Notes: generated from the sequence alone by a model not told the origin. Numbered from the stretch's first letter, positions 45,293-55,975 are shown. The stretch: DNA of 64,000 nt from Coccinella septempunctata (GCF_907165205.1 NC_058192.1:37352001-37416000), one strand, 5' to 3'. Made by a program: numbers and translations.

Positions 45293-45546
45293 TATTACTA
45301 AATAGACGAAAGAATGTCACCAAATTCAATCAAATTTTACATGAAAACATGATCTAAAGCACCAAAATATTCTACGTTCCTCGATGTAAACAAACAAAAA
45401 ACAGAAGCGCCTTAACTTTTTATTTACAAAAATAGCCACCAGAGGGCGTATGTTTTGAATTTCCAATACCATTCAAGGCCGAGAGGATACATATATTTCT
45501 GGTATATATACATCATTCTAGCCAGTACATCGAGGAAAATTTACTG

Positions 45547-48058
45547 GTGAAAGCATCTCAATACAAATACTCCATGATTATTGGGGATCTAAGTGTAAAC
45601 AATCGAAGAAGAAAACAGCGGAAAAACTTTACAAGCAACTCCGACTTTGTAGAGATATGCACCCCACCTACGTTTTTAATGGAAAATAACAAGGGCACCA
45701 CTCCAGCCAGATTCCTATGTACCAAGAATATCTTACAGAATATAAAGAATGTGCAACTTTCACCAGACTTAGGCTCTAACCACCTGGCAATCGAATTCGA
45801 CCTAGACCTTGAATCCAACCCCTTAATATACCCAACTGAAAACAGGTACGACAAAGTTAATGCCGAAATGTCTCAACTGTTGAAATTTGGGCTACCAATC
45901 ACCACGAATTACATCACATGGTTTACTCAAAACCTCTCGGAAATAATCAAGAAGCATTCTCCAAGGATTCAAGTCAAATATTACAGCCAGAAAATTCCAT
46001 CCTATATATTGAGGCTAATCAAAGTTAAAAAGCAAATGTATAGGGAAATAACAATAAATGAAGATCCATTCATGAAGGCTAAATACAATGCACTAATTAA
46101 AGATATTCACAACTCATCAACACTACCGCTCACATAAGTATCTGGAAGCCTGCAGAGAAATCAAAGGACAGAAGGGGAAAACATACTGGAAAACTATTAA
46201 GAAACTAACCAAATACAACTTTCACAATACCATAGTCACCATTGAAATAAACGGTAACGCCATCACAAATGAGCAGGACATAGCAGACGCCTTCGCAGAT
46301 CACTTCCAGAAAAATTTCAAAGTGAATGAAGATCCAAGATTTGATGCTACCCACAGAAAGAAGGTTGATGGCTGGTTCGCAGAGTTAAGAAACGAAGGAG
46401 ACATCCCAGCAATTGATGAATCCGAGTACTTCGAAGCACTTAAACATGGCAAGAACACCGCACCAGGGCATGACAATATTCCTAGAAATATCCTCAAGAA
46501 GCTAGATTTCCCCATACATCTGGAAATAATTAAAATTTATAACTTCTGCTTGCGAAACTGTTGCTTTCAGGATGTTTGGAAGAAGGGTTTACTGATCACG
46601 ATTCCCAAGGCAAGGACTGACACCAAACAAATTGAGAATTACAGACCAATCACCCTACTGCCAGTAATAAGAAAAAACTTTGAAAAAATAATAAAATCAA
46701 GACTGATGAAACTGATGGACGACAAGATCCCAATCTTTCAATATGGTTTCAGGAACAAAGTATCAACCATACATCCACTAATCATTCTTACTCAAAATGT
46801 TCACTGCAAGAGAAAACAGGGTCATCATTCTGCTGCAATATTTATGGATATACAAAAGGCCTTTGAAAGCATTTGGCACTCAGGACTCATGTTCAAACTC
46901 CATAAGCTTGGATGTCCAGTATATATGCTGAGAATAATAAATGACTTCCTTAGTAATAGTTCTATACAAGTTAACCCTCTAATGCCCAAGTTTTTTTTTC
47001 TTTTTTAAAATTATTTCCGTATAGTTTCAAATTAGCTTATGTATAATCTACATCTTTTTTTCGCAAATAGTTAACTGATTTCCATTAACACCTGTACTCA
47101 CAAAATGAACCTCTACTGAAGGCGGACATGGGCAGTTGAACTAAACTGCTCACAGGGAATAATTTTGTATCCACTTATTTGCAACCAGTCTCAAGGCGGA
47201 CTTGGGTATTAGAGGGTTAAAATAAAAAACGCATTGTCCAACGAACTCTTCCCAAAGCAAGGTCTTCCTCAAGGTTCTCCACTATCACCATACCTATATA
47301 ATATATATTGCTCAGATATCTATGTAACAAAAAACAACACAGAACGCACAACCAGGATGAATCCATATATATTACAGTTTTCTGATGATACCACCCTAAT
47401 TGCACATGGCAAAACTATATCGGACATGATGAAAAAACTGGAAAAGATCAAGGAGAAGATGACCCAATGGATGAACAAGTGGCGAATAAAAACAAATCCC
47501 AAGAAGTCAAAATTTATTATATTTGATCACAAAATCAACCATAACTCTCCCGCAATTACTCTGGACAATGCTACATTGAAGCCTGAAACAAACTGCAGAT
47601 ACCTTGGTATGATAATTGATAGTAAATTCAACTTTAAGATGCACATCAACTCCACCAAACACAACACTATCACGAGAGCTAGCCACTTCAGGTCACTCAC
47701 TTATAAAGATCAAGGCATAGATACAAACATAGCGTCAAGCATATACAAAATGATCTGCAGACCTCTTCTTGAATATGGTCACCAGATACTGGGTTCATGC
47801 AACAAAACTACGATGAGAATTATTGAAGTAGCGGAACGAAGCAGTCTACGGAAAATAACCAAGTTGAGACATCCCAAAAATCCACTTCACAATCCATCTA
47901 ACCATTACCTATATGAAAAAACCCAAATAGAACCAATATCCGACAGAATATATAGATTGAATAAGAAATTTATTAAACAACACCACAACATAAATATAAA
48001 TGAGCCACTTAAGTCATATGACGTCCCCCCAGCAGGAACCCAAAAGGAAATTACCTGA
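45547..48058 (+). pseudogene. Jockey-type ORF2, EN C-terminal part and RT
   Basis: EN part: SMIIGDLSVNN (GDL in place of GDFN), TTPARFLCTKNI, SPDLGSNHLAIEF. A frameshift near 46135 leads into EACREIKGQKGKTYWKTIKK, then the RT: APGHDNIPRNILKK, IENYRPITLLPVIRKNFEKI, FMDIQKAFESIWH (motif A) and, after the MITE, GLPQGSPLSPYLYNIYCSDI and FSDDTTLIAHG. The usual FADD is FSDD, with the two Asp residues kept. The thumb has RYLGMIIDSKFNF and RPLLEYGHQILG. The reading frame on either side of the MITE is continuous once the MITE and one TTAA are disregarded. The frame stops at 48058. Confidence 0.85.
46975..47216. mobile_element. piggyBac-like MITE, 242 bp, TTAA duplication
   Basis: The terminal inverted repeat CCCTCTAATGCCCAAG (46975), with complement CTTGGGTATTAGAGGG ending at 47216, is flanked by TTAA on both sides (46971-46974, 47217-47220). 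CCC-starting ends with TTAA target fit the piggyBac superfamily. No coding capacity. Confidence 0.88.
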
Positions 48059-48071
48059 ACTACCTCTATTC

Positions 48072-48235
48072 GAACACTTGCTGAACCAAAGATGAAAAAC
48101 TCAATAGACTCTCTTTCAACATACAATGAATTCACTCAATCTAAAAATTAAACCTTAACCTTTTAGATTGAGTGAATTCATTGTATGTTGAAAGAGAGTC
48201 TATTGAGTTTTTCATCTTTGGTTCAGCAAGTGTTC
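48072..48235. repeat. Perfect 75-bp inverted repeat with 14-base loop
   Basis: 48072-48146 (GAACACTTGCTGAACC...AATCTAAAA) is the exact reverse complement of 48161-48235; the loop is 48147-48160. The left arm is continuous with the LINE, the right arm joins gypsy sequence. Both arms are without a single mismatch. Confidence 0.95.
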
Positions 48236-48935
48236 CCTCTAAGAGGAGCCGTCAAGTCAGAAACATTAGGAATAAATTTCTGTAAATAATTTACAATACC
48301 CAAAAACCTCTGTAATTCCCAGATGGTAGATGGTTCCGGATAATCTTCGATTGCCTTAATTTTGGAGTTATCTGTTTTATACCTTCACTGGTTATCTTAT
48401 GGCCTATATAATCTACTTCATTCAATGAAAATTGAAATTTACTATAGGTAAATTCGGTTGGCTCAAATTCTGTGTCAATTATATTTGACTTTTCTAATTT
48501 ATCTAATTTACTCTTCAACTTTATCAATATTATTTGAGGAAATCGTCTGGCAGCATGTACACAAGGCTTTATCTTCGAATCACTTTTTATTCTGTATTGG
48601 CCTGGCAGACACCCAATCCAACCAAAAAGATCCATGATTTTTTCCAAATAATTTTTAGCAGAAACATCACAAAGCGTACCAACCATCCTGGCTATATCTA
48701 ATTGTTCTATTGTTTCTCTACCTAGAATAGACTTCCCATTATTTTTTGCAATGAAAATATTCTTTATTTCTATACAATACTAGAATATCAATGTAGCCTA
48801 AAATATTGATTTGAGTACCTGAATATCCTGTCAATTTCAACTACTATTGAAAATTCTTATATTCTGAAAATATTTTTCATAAATTTCGTATGAAATCACA
48901 TTCACGTCAGCTCCACTATCAACTTTGAATGAAAC
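48236..48935 (-). pseudogene. Ty3/gypsy fragment: protease and RT with core deleted
   Basis: The minus strand reads VSFKVDSGADVNVISYEIYE (retropepsin-like), GKSILGRETIEQLDIARM, then KPCVHAARRFPQIILIKLKS and SNIIDTEFEPTEF. It jumps directly to TYSKFQFSLNEVDYIGHKIT and SEGIKQITPK: the RT segment that should hold motif A and the YxDD box (roughly 100 residues) is missing. The element is a different subfamily from that at 4.4-8.2 kb. It is bounded by the inverted repeat on one side and by the Tc1 end at a TA on the other. Confidence 0.75.
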
Positions 48936-49931
48936 TACACTGCGCAAAAAAATTAACGCACATTCTGAAAATCTCAATTTAAATGAAAGTTAACTCTACA
49001 TTGACTTTATAACTTATTTTTTATGTTCTCTCGGGAAGGTTTTGAACGAAACAAGACACATTAAATGGAAGAAAAATTCAGGATTTCACGGAATCTTATG
49101 TGAAAGAAGAGAAATGAACAGTTTTCAAAATACTGAAATGCTGATAAGTGATTTAACACTTGGTATTTCCACCCCTTGCGTTAATTACAGCTCGGCAACG
49201 ACGGTTCATACTCAAAAGAGTGATCTTAAAATGTTCTGATCTAATCCTTCCCAGATTTCTCCGACTTGGATTTCCTAAGTCATTAAGAGTAGCTGGATGA
49301 TTTTCTGAACTTCTCAGCCTTCTATTGAGGTTGTCCCAAACCTGCTCAATCGGATTGAGATCTCGACTTCTTGCTGGCCATTCCATTCGAGAGACTTCAA
49401 CCTCTTCAAGGTACTCCTGAACGATGCGCGCACGATGGGGTCTGGCATTATCGTCCATAAAAATGAAATTTTCACCAATGTATGGGGCAAATGGCACTAC
49501 ATGCTCTTCAAGAATGTTCCTTATATACTTATCAGCATTCATAGCTCCATTATCAACGACCACTAGGTCTGTGCGAGCAGTCAAAGATATTCCACCCCAT
49601 AGCATAATCGATCCTCCCCCGAAACCAGTAGTATTCAGGAAATTGCACTGAGCATATCTTTCATGTGGACGTCTGTATACAAGGGAACGTCGACTCATCT
49701 GTGAAGAGAACTCTTTCCCAATCGTCCTCTTCCCAATGGATATGCTCTCTCGCAAAATCCAATCGCGCCCTTCGATGGGCTGGGGAAAGAGCTGGGCCTC
49801 TTGCCGCGACACGAGGCCTTAAATCATATTCTCTGTGGCGATTTCTTATTGTCTGAGTGCTAATTTGCACCTCATGAGTTTGCTCAAGCTGAATTTGAAG
49901 GAGGCGAGCGGTTGCAAACCGTTGTCTCAAC
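48936..49931 (-). mobile_element. Tc1-like transposon, catalytic half
   Basis: A terminal sequence TA-CACTGCGCAAAAAAATT at 48936 resembles Tc1 ends. The element runs to about 49931, where a LINE interrupts it; the remaining N-terminal half is at 52318-52590. The second terminal repeat was not found. Confidence 0.8.
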
Positions 49932-49945
49932 GAAGAAACTCTCAA
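49153..49945 (-). pseudogene. Tc1 transposase, C-terminal DDE half
   Basis: Two overlapping frames (49661-49945, then 49153-49812) joined by a frameshift near 49680. They contain the second HTH region (SLRQRFATARLLQIQL), then ERVLFTDEST (first Asp), GFGGGSIMLWGGIS, FIFMDDNARPHRA (second Asp) and PARSRDLNPIEQVWDNL (Glu): a DD34E Tc1 triad. The protein would cut and paste at TA dinucleotides. Its N-terminus lies 2.4 kb away, beyond the LINE. Confidence 0.9.
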
Positions 49946-52228
49946 GTTTCGAGTGCAGTGCTGCTGAATTTTTTCTGAATAAGACGAAAATCATGGTTCT
50001 TTCGGTTTACAGACCTCCCAAGGGAAACATTGAGGTATTTTTCAATTTAATGGAAAATATACTATCTGAAAAAATTTCATCAAATGCTACTATATTTATA
50101 GCGGGTGATTTCAATATTGAAATGAAGGAAGATAACCATGTTAAAAATAGATTTTTCACACTCTTAAATCATTTTGACGTAAAAGCTCAAATTCATGAAT
50201 ACACCAGAATAACTGAACACTCTAAGAGTTGTCTAGATAGTATCCTCACGAATTTAACTAGTAATTTGACATCAAACGTTCTAGAACATCATATATCTGA
50301 TCATAAGGCCCAAATATGTAGCTTCTTTATTAACATCAACAATAAAAAAGAATTAATTCGTAAAAGATTCTTCAATGAGAAAAATAAGGCAGATTTCTTA
50401 AAAAAGTTGAATACAAAAACTTGGGATAATGTTTATTTTGTGTGTAAATCTAGTGTAAATGAACAGTGGCATATTTTTATTAATGAATTCTTGTATTTGT
50501 TCAATGAATGTTTTCCACTGACAACTGTTTACAAAAATTCGAAAAAGACAGTTTTTCGAAATAATAAGGAAATACTGAAGATGAAAACACAATTAGAATA
50601 TTTGTTGCTTTTATCACAAGGTGATGCTAGGTATAAAAATCAGTACAGTAAAGTGAAAAAAGATTATGATGAATTGATTAGAGTAGAAAAATGTAAATTA
50701 TATCACGAAAGAATTGAAAAATCTGATTGTAAGATGAAATCAATGTGGGCAATATGTAATGAAATGACGGGAAAGAATATAAGTCACGAAAAATTTATTT
50801 GTGATGATGCATTGAAACTATCAAATGACTTCAATAAATATCTGTTAGAAATTGTACACAATATTCAGGACAGTCAATGTTATATGCCGTTTGTTAGTAG
50901 AATCCCAGAAAATGATAGATCAATGTTTCTGAGACCTATAAATGTTACCGAACTACAGCAATTGACTGATCAATTGAAAAATAAACACTGTCGAGGATAT
51001 GATGATATTCCTGTTAGTATTATGAAATCTTCAATCAGAGTAATACCAACTGTTCTATGCTATATTATAAACAATTCTATGAGGTACTCAGTATTTCCTG
51101 ATCAGCTAAAGCATGCAATAATCAAACCCCTTTTCAAAAAAGGCGATCCAGAAGATCTTGGAAATTATAGACCTATAAGCTTGTTACCGGCATTCTCAAA
51201 AATTTTTGAACTGGTTATGACTTCGAGATTGCTTCAGTTTATGAATCAGCAAAACCTTTTCTCCCAGTTCCAACATGGCTATTTGCAAGGTAGATCTACT
51301 AATTCTGCCATTTTTCAGTTTATAACGGCAATATTGGAGTATTTAGAAAACAAAAATTTGGCTTTGGGACTTTTTATTGATCTTACCAAAGCTTACGACT
51401 GTGTGAATCATGATATTTTGCTATCGAAACTGAAGAGTTACGGAGTAAGAGGAAACGCCAACGAATGGATTCGTTCCTACTCATCTAATAGGCAGCAACA
51501 AGTTATTGTTAATGGAGCTAAATCCAATATACAATTTGTAGAAACTGGTATCGCACAGGGCAGCATCGCAGGACCGATTCTGTTCATAATTTATATTAAT
51601 GATCTCCCATTAACATTAAATAATTTCTTCATCACAAACTATGTTGATGACACCAACATATTAATTCCAGGTACCAACTCAACAGAAATAATTGAAAAAA
51701 CACAGCAATGTTTTTCGGAAGCTAGTAAGTGGTTTTCCATGAATAAATTAGCAATAAACCAATCAAAAACGAATGTAATGTTGTTTCGTACTCAACAAAT
51801 ACAAGTTTCTACTAGCAACTCTAATACTCTCCAAAATAATTCTGTTAAACCTGTGTCATGTACTAAGGACCTTATGTAAAATGAGCTTCAGAGAATCTTG
51901 CAGAAGCAAATTTAGGAATTTAGACATAATGACTGTATATGCATTATATATTTATGAGTGTTTGTTATTTCTGTTCAAGAATAGAGAGAAGTTTGATAAT
52001 GGAGAAAGACATAATTATAATACCAGAACTGAAGACCTGCTATATCCACACCATAGGTTAACTTTGAGTGAAAAAGGTCCATATTACATGTGCATCAAAG
52101 TTTTCAATAAATTACCTAACCATATCAAATCCTGTAAAAGTCTTTCTAGATTTAAAAAGGATGTAAAAGGAATGTTGATTACGCTAGAACCTTATAGCTT
52201 AGGGGATTACTTAAATGGGGGAATTTAA
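49932..52228 (+). pseudogene. Jockey-type ORF2 with long open frame but internal deletion
   Basis: An open frame to 51879 encodes EN (VYRPPKGN, IAGDFNIEM, ISDHKAQICSF) and RT: CRGYDDIPVSIMKSS, LGNYRPISLLPAFSKIFE, LFIDLTKAYDCVNHD (motif A), GIAQGSIAGPILFIIYINDL and NYVDDTNIL (YVDD in place of FADD). After KPVSCTKDLM a stop follows and the next frame (51881-52228) begins SFRESCRSKF. The thumb segment between them (about 90 residues in relatives) is deleted. The C-terminus LITLEPYSLGDYL matches the LxEPYS ending of the relic at 18.3 kb. Related to the LINE at 25.7-30.2 kb. Confidence 0.85.
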
Positions 52229-52288
52229 ATTAGTTTTTTGTTGACGTCATTTCATTTCTTATGTAGTTTATGTAAAATTTGAAATAAA

Positions 52289-52292
52289 GAAG

Positions 52293-52327
<35 letters not shown>
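52289..52327 (+). repeat. (CTAT)n tail of LINE
   Basis: About ten TATC units form the 3' terminus of the Jockey-type LINE and then pass into TAAGTAACG of Tc1. Confidence 0.9.
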
Positions 52328-52328
<1 letters not shown>

Positions 52329-52593
52329 AGTAACGTTCTTGAATGGCAGTTGTTACCCGTGGTCTACCCTGTCCTGGTGTTCGGACATTCATACCTATCT
52401 CCCTGAATCGCTGCAACATTCTGGACACACTTGTATGGGAAACTCCAAACCTTTCTGCAATTCTTGTGTATGTCCACCCTTCTTCTCGCAAAAATACCGC
52501 TTGGGTCAAATTGCGTGTTTCGCGTTGCATAGCGATCGAGTGTAGAAAATCAAACGAAACGAAAACCCAGTTTAATAATTTTATTTGTCACTA
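52318..52593 (-). pseudogene. Tc1 transposase, N-terminal HTH half
   Basis: The minus strand encodes MQRETRNLTQAVFLREEGWT and YTRIAERFGVSHTSVSRML, a paired-like helix-turn-helix, then GRPRVTTAIQERYL, which would continue into RVSSLRQRF at 49931 without the LINE. Upstream of the ATG the expected terminal repeat is absent; another repeat family begins at 52594. Confidence 0.85.
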
Positions 52594-53096
52594 GCTGACC
52601 CGGCAAACGTTGTTTTGCCATATAAATAATTTCCATGTTGTATCATAAAAAAATAGAAATCAAAAATTTTGTCTACAAAATAAAAAAAAAATTTAGGGGT
52701 GGACTACCCCTAACATTTAGGGGGATGAAAAATAGATGTTGGCCGATTCTCATAGATAGCTGACCCGGCAAACGTTGTTTTGCCATATAAATAATTTCCT
52801 AATGATTAAATTACTAAAATGGCTATTAAACAATAAGGGTTGATCGTAGAAGGGTGAAAATTGAGGATTGTATGTATTTTTGTATGTTGTATCATAAAAA
52901 ATAGAAATTAAAAATTTTGTCTAAAAAATACAAAAAAAATTTAGGGGTGGACTACCCCTAACATTTAGGGGGATGAAAAATAGATGTTGGTCGATTCTCA
53001 TAGATACCGGATAAGCACAAAAAATTTCATCAAAATCGGTCAAGCCGTTTCGGAGGAGTATGGTAACGAAAACACGAGAATTTTATATATTAGATA
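52594..53096. repeat. Interspersed repeat (AGCTGACCCGGCAAACG family), partly duplicated
   Basis: Two direct copies start AGCTGACCCGGCAAACGTTG at 52594 and 52757. Both contain TTTAGGGGTGGACTACCCC and GATTCTCATAGAT. The second has an extra block of about 100 bp and continues to GGTCAAGCCGTTTCGGAGG and AGAATTTTATATATTAGAT. Sequences of this type are common dispersed repeats in insect genomes; the class is not clear to me. Confidence 0.6.
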
Positions 53097-53234
53097 TTTC
53101 TGAAACGTTTATAACTCGAAACTGTCTCAGAGTCATGTTGGGTGTTTTGCATAATGTGTTTTTTCATTTTATTCTTTTGCTTTATTGAATTTATAATACC
53201 CTCCAGTTTTTGCTGGAGAATTGCACAATCTTAC

Positions 53235-53657
53235 CTACTGTTTTTCCTCATGTAGGTATTCATTTAGCTTGACCATGAAACATCTATAGGCCACGTTAAC
53301 ATCAGTATGATTTTCCATTATTTCTCTCCACGTTTCATTTTCTAAGTCCCTATTGAGGTTGACATAATTCACCTTAGTGAAAGATTTCGGGTTACTCAAA
53401 TTTTTTTCTATTTTACCTAGGTTATCTATACTCAGAATAGTGATAAAATGATCGGTAAGTGCACTTCTCATCACTACGGAAAGGAGCTCATCTTTTTTAG
53501 TGTTTATACTTTGGAGTTTCAAATAGAAAAAGATATGATCAAGGCATGTCGAAGAACCCCGAAACACCCTGGTTGGCTTATTAATACATTGAATGAATCC
53601 GCCGAGTGCCATATGACGGAGCGCCGTAAGGTTTATACCTCGGAACCCAGGGAACAT
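53235..53657 (-). pseudogene. LINE endonuclease C-terminal fragment
   Basis: The minus strand encodes INKPTRVFRGSSTCLDHIFF and SALTDHFITILSI, the end of a LINE AP-endonuclease, then a helical stretch to TAG near 53235. No RT follows. Confidence 0.65.
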
Positions 53658-54472
53658 CTATGAAAAAAATAAATTTTTGCGGCAAATTATTTTTTGTACT
53701 TTTTTTGACGAAGTTTACCCAAAAATAATTATTGCTTCTTATTATTCATATATTTATAAACAAACTAAATTACTGAAGCAGTAGAGTTGAAATAACCCTC
53801 TGAAGTAGTAAAGGGAATTTAATTTGAGCAAAATTGTATCGAAAAGTTTTTCTGTAGAATCAATAGTTTCCGAGTTATTTGAAAAAATAAATGAAAAAGT
53901 CACGTTTTCAAACGGGCTTTCACGAATAAATGATAAACTATGAGCTTTATCGAAAAACTTGTAGCCAAATAAAAAACAAAACAAACTAGCTGTTAACGAA
54001 CTATCTGAATGCACTATGAACCGAGATATGACTTATCTATGTTGAGTATGAATTCGCAAACTACTGAATGTTAAACGTTCAACATCAAATAGTAGAAAAA
54101 CAAAGACAAATTCGGGAAAAATTTAAAGGACCTTTTTTGAAGTATTTGAGAAGACCCAAATTAACTCTATCAAAAATGAATAGTGCAAATATTGACGGAG
54201 CTATGACATTTAAAACTCTAATATCGCTATTTTTCAGCATCAATTTTTTAACAATTCCCTCATCATTACCACCAGAATAGAAAAGAGACTTAATCCTTTT
54301 ACACTTCCTAGTACTTGAGTACTGTCAAGGTTATCCAGTAGTTTGGACCGTCTTGTATGTTCGGTTTGGAAAAAAAAAACAAAATCAAGTGAGAAGACAT
54401 TTTTAGACTTGAACAAAAAATTTAATTATTTCTCAAATATTCCTCCCATTATATTAATTTCCGTGAATTTTA
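53658..54472. other. Unassigned stretch
   Basis: No motif or repeat structure was recognised; only short frames without family resemblance. Confidence 0.4.
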
Positions 54473-54853
54473 TTATCGTAGGCGTGGCATACGAATGATT
54501 TTTATATAAATTATAACACCATCATTTTTATTGAAATTTGATTCATTATAGAAGGAATCAAAATCTGGTAGATCAAATCTGCTCGCATCTCCAAGATTGA
54601 AAGTTTCAGATAAAACCAGAATAACTATTTTTTCAAGATCAAACTCACTCAAATAAATCAACATTTCATCAAAATTCTTTTGGAGACTGCGAATGTTCAA
54701 ATTCAGAATATTTAATTTATTACCTTCAAGTTTACTATTTATTTTCCCCACGTCATCCACTACTCTCGAGTCCAAACCGCTATACTCCCCCAACTCATCT
54801 CTAAAATCCAAAAAAGAAGACATTCCGCAAGATGACCATGTCCCCGCAAGCAC
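54473..54853 (-). pseudogene. LINE ORF2 N-terminal endonuclease fragment
   Basis: Encodes LNILNLNIRSLQKNFDEMLI, VILVLSETFN, LPDFDSFYNES and KNDGVIIYIK, the first part of an AP-endonuclease. It ends abruptly at 54473, so only the first quarter of EN-RT is present. Confidence 0.65.
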
Positions 54854-54919
54854 CTCATTTCTATTTAATTATAGACAAGTGAAATTAAAACCATTTTAGC
54901 AGCCAACAAAATAACACAT

Positions 54920-55962
54920 TACTCAGGAGTGTGTTTCCTGATGCGACCGAACAATATCATTCAGACTATTCAGAGAATCCATATTTACTTTATGCACTTT
55001 ATTATTGATTTCAACGAAAACGTTTCCGAAATAAGTAAAAACAATTCGTCTGTTTGTTGATTCTTGTGCCGCACGATACAGCTCCAGACGATTTTTCACC
55101 AAATATTGCTAAAATTTAACAATCAGGGGTCGTGGTTTTCGGTTTTTCGCCCCAATTCTAAAGCATTTCAAGATATTCTCTTGAGTAATATTTCATTTCT
55201 GAATAGCTGAATGATTGTTTCCCTTACACCTTTGTTTTGTTCTTAAGGTAAATTATAAACACATACATACAGGGTTGGGATAAAGTTTGGCACCAAATTA
55301 ATATATTTAAAACGGAACGGACGGTAATTTTGAAGATTTTCATAAAAAATACGTCATGAAAAGTAGAAAGAGTTATCTAATACAAAGTATATCGTTTTAT
55401 TTCTCACTATTGATTCAAATAACAACGATTTATTTATTTGAATGGATTTTTTCCCAAATGTACAGAAAGACTGAATTTCTTCTTTTTACAGATAATTTTT
55501 ACTTGGAACCCGATATGGAAAGATCCGAAACAAGGTTCACTTACAGAATCTGCAGAAATATACAGGGTGTTCCATTTAAATAAAAAAAGTTTTGTCACTT
55601 CCGGTTAAACCGGAAGTATCTCATTGATGAAAATATGCTCATCAGATGCATTGTGGTCCATTACACTTAGTGCCAAATTTCAAAAATATCGCCCGTTTTG
55701 TTTTAAAGATATTAATTTGGTGCCAAACTTTATCCCAACCCTGCATATTGTTTCCCTTCTCATTCTGTAGCGTTGTGTCAATCTTGTTTTCAAGTATCTT
55801 AATCGTACCGGCGTTCTTATCTACTTTTTTATCGATGCATTCGACTTTTGCAAAGACCATGGTCAACAATTTATTTATAAATTCTTCATCACAAAGAAGT
55901 TCCCGTAAGGAGTCTTTCACGGCATTTCTTACATCACTGGTTATTTTAGGGCCCATCTTCAC
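54920..55962 (-). pseudogene. LINE ORF1, interrupted by MITE
   Basis: The N-terminal part (55962-55750) is MKMGPKITSDVRNAVKDSLR followed by a coiled coil (VECIDKKVDKNAGTIKILEN). After the MITE it resumes with ENILKCFRIGAKNRKPRPLI, a stop, then LVKNRLELYRAAQES and NNKVHKVNMDSLNSLN. This layout, a coiled coil followed by a KxRPLIVKF-type RNA-binding block, is typical of LINE ORF1. Confidence 0.55.
55270..55743. mobile_element. MITE, 474 bp, CAGGGTTGGG ends, CATA flanks
   Basis: Inverted repeats of about 37 bp start CAGGGTTGGGATAAAGTTTG; the complement ends at 55743. CATA flanks both sides (55266-55269, 55744-55747). It lies within the LINE ORF1. An inner ACAGGGTGTTCC motif (55563) and a 21-bp palindrome (55597-55617) suggest a second short element nested in it. 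Confidence 0.75.
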
Positions 55963-55975
55963 CTGAGTCCGTGAT

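Larger units (their letters stand above)
40668..45480. mobile_element. ISL2EU-like DNA transposon with two convergent genes
   Basis: Two genes face each other: a SWIM/YqaJ-type nuclease (plus, 41.2-42.75 kb) and a THAP-DDE transposase (minus, 45.29-43.98 kb). This pair is the hallmark of the ISL2EU superfamily. The ends show an imperfect inverted match: AGTGGTGAC...TAAAAAGTTAA near 40680-40706 versus CTGGTGGCT...TAAAAAGTTAA read inwards from about 45447. A relic of the same terminus occurs at 58.6 kb. A pogo-like element is inserted between the two genes. Exact ends and target duplication could not be fixed. Confidence 0.65.
45490..48146 (+). mobile_element. Jockey-type LINE, 5'-truncated, with MITE insertion
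   Basis: Begins inside the endonuclease at about 45490, directly after the ISL2EU-like end, and runs to about 48146, where its last 75 bases form one arm of a perfect inverted repeat. It is interrupted by a 242-bp TTAA-flanked MITE. Confidence 0.75.
49932..52327 (+). mobile_element. Jockey-type LINE inserted in the Tc1 element
   Basis: 5'-truncated inside EN. The 3' end carries a (CTAT)n tail at 52289-52327 and is followed directly by Tc1 sequence. The strand is opposite to the Tc1 gene. Confidence 0.85.
54473..55975 (-). mobile_element. LINE ORF1-to-EN fragment, minus strand, with nested MITE
   Basis: Minus order: ORF1 N-terminus (55962-55750), a MITE (55743-55270), ORF1 C-terminal domain (55265-54960), then the start of ORF2 EN (54853-54473). 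It is the same family as the EN fragment at 34.9-35.5 kb. Confidence 0.65.

Noticed and set aside
53754..54014. 86-codon minus-strand frame as a host gene
   Set aside because: No recognised motif, no splice signals, biased composition.
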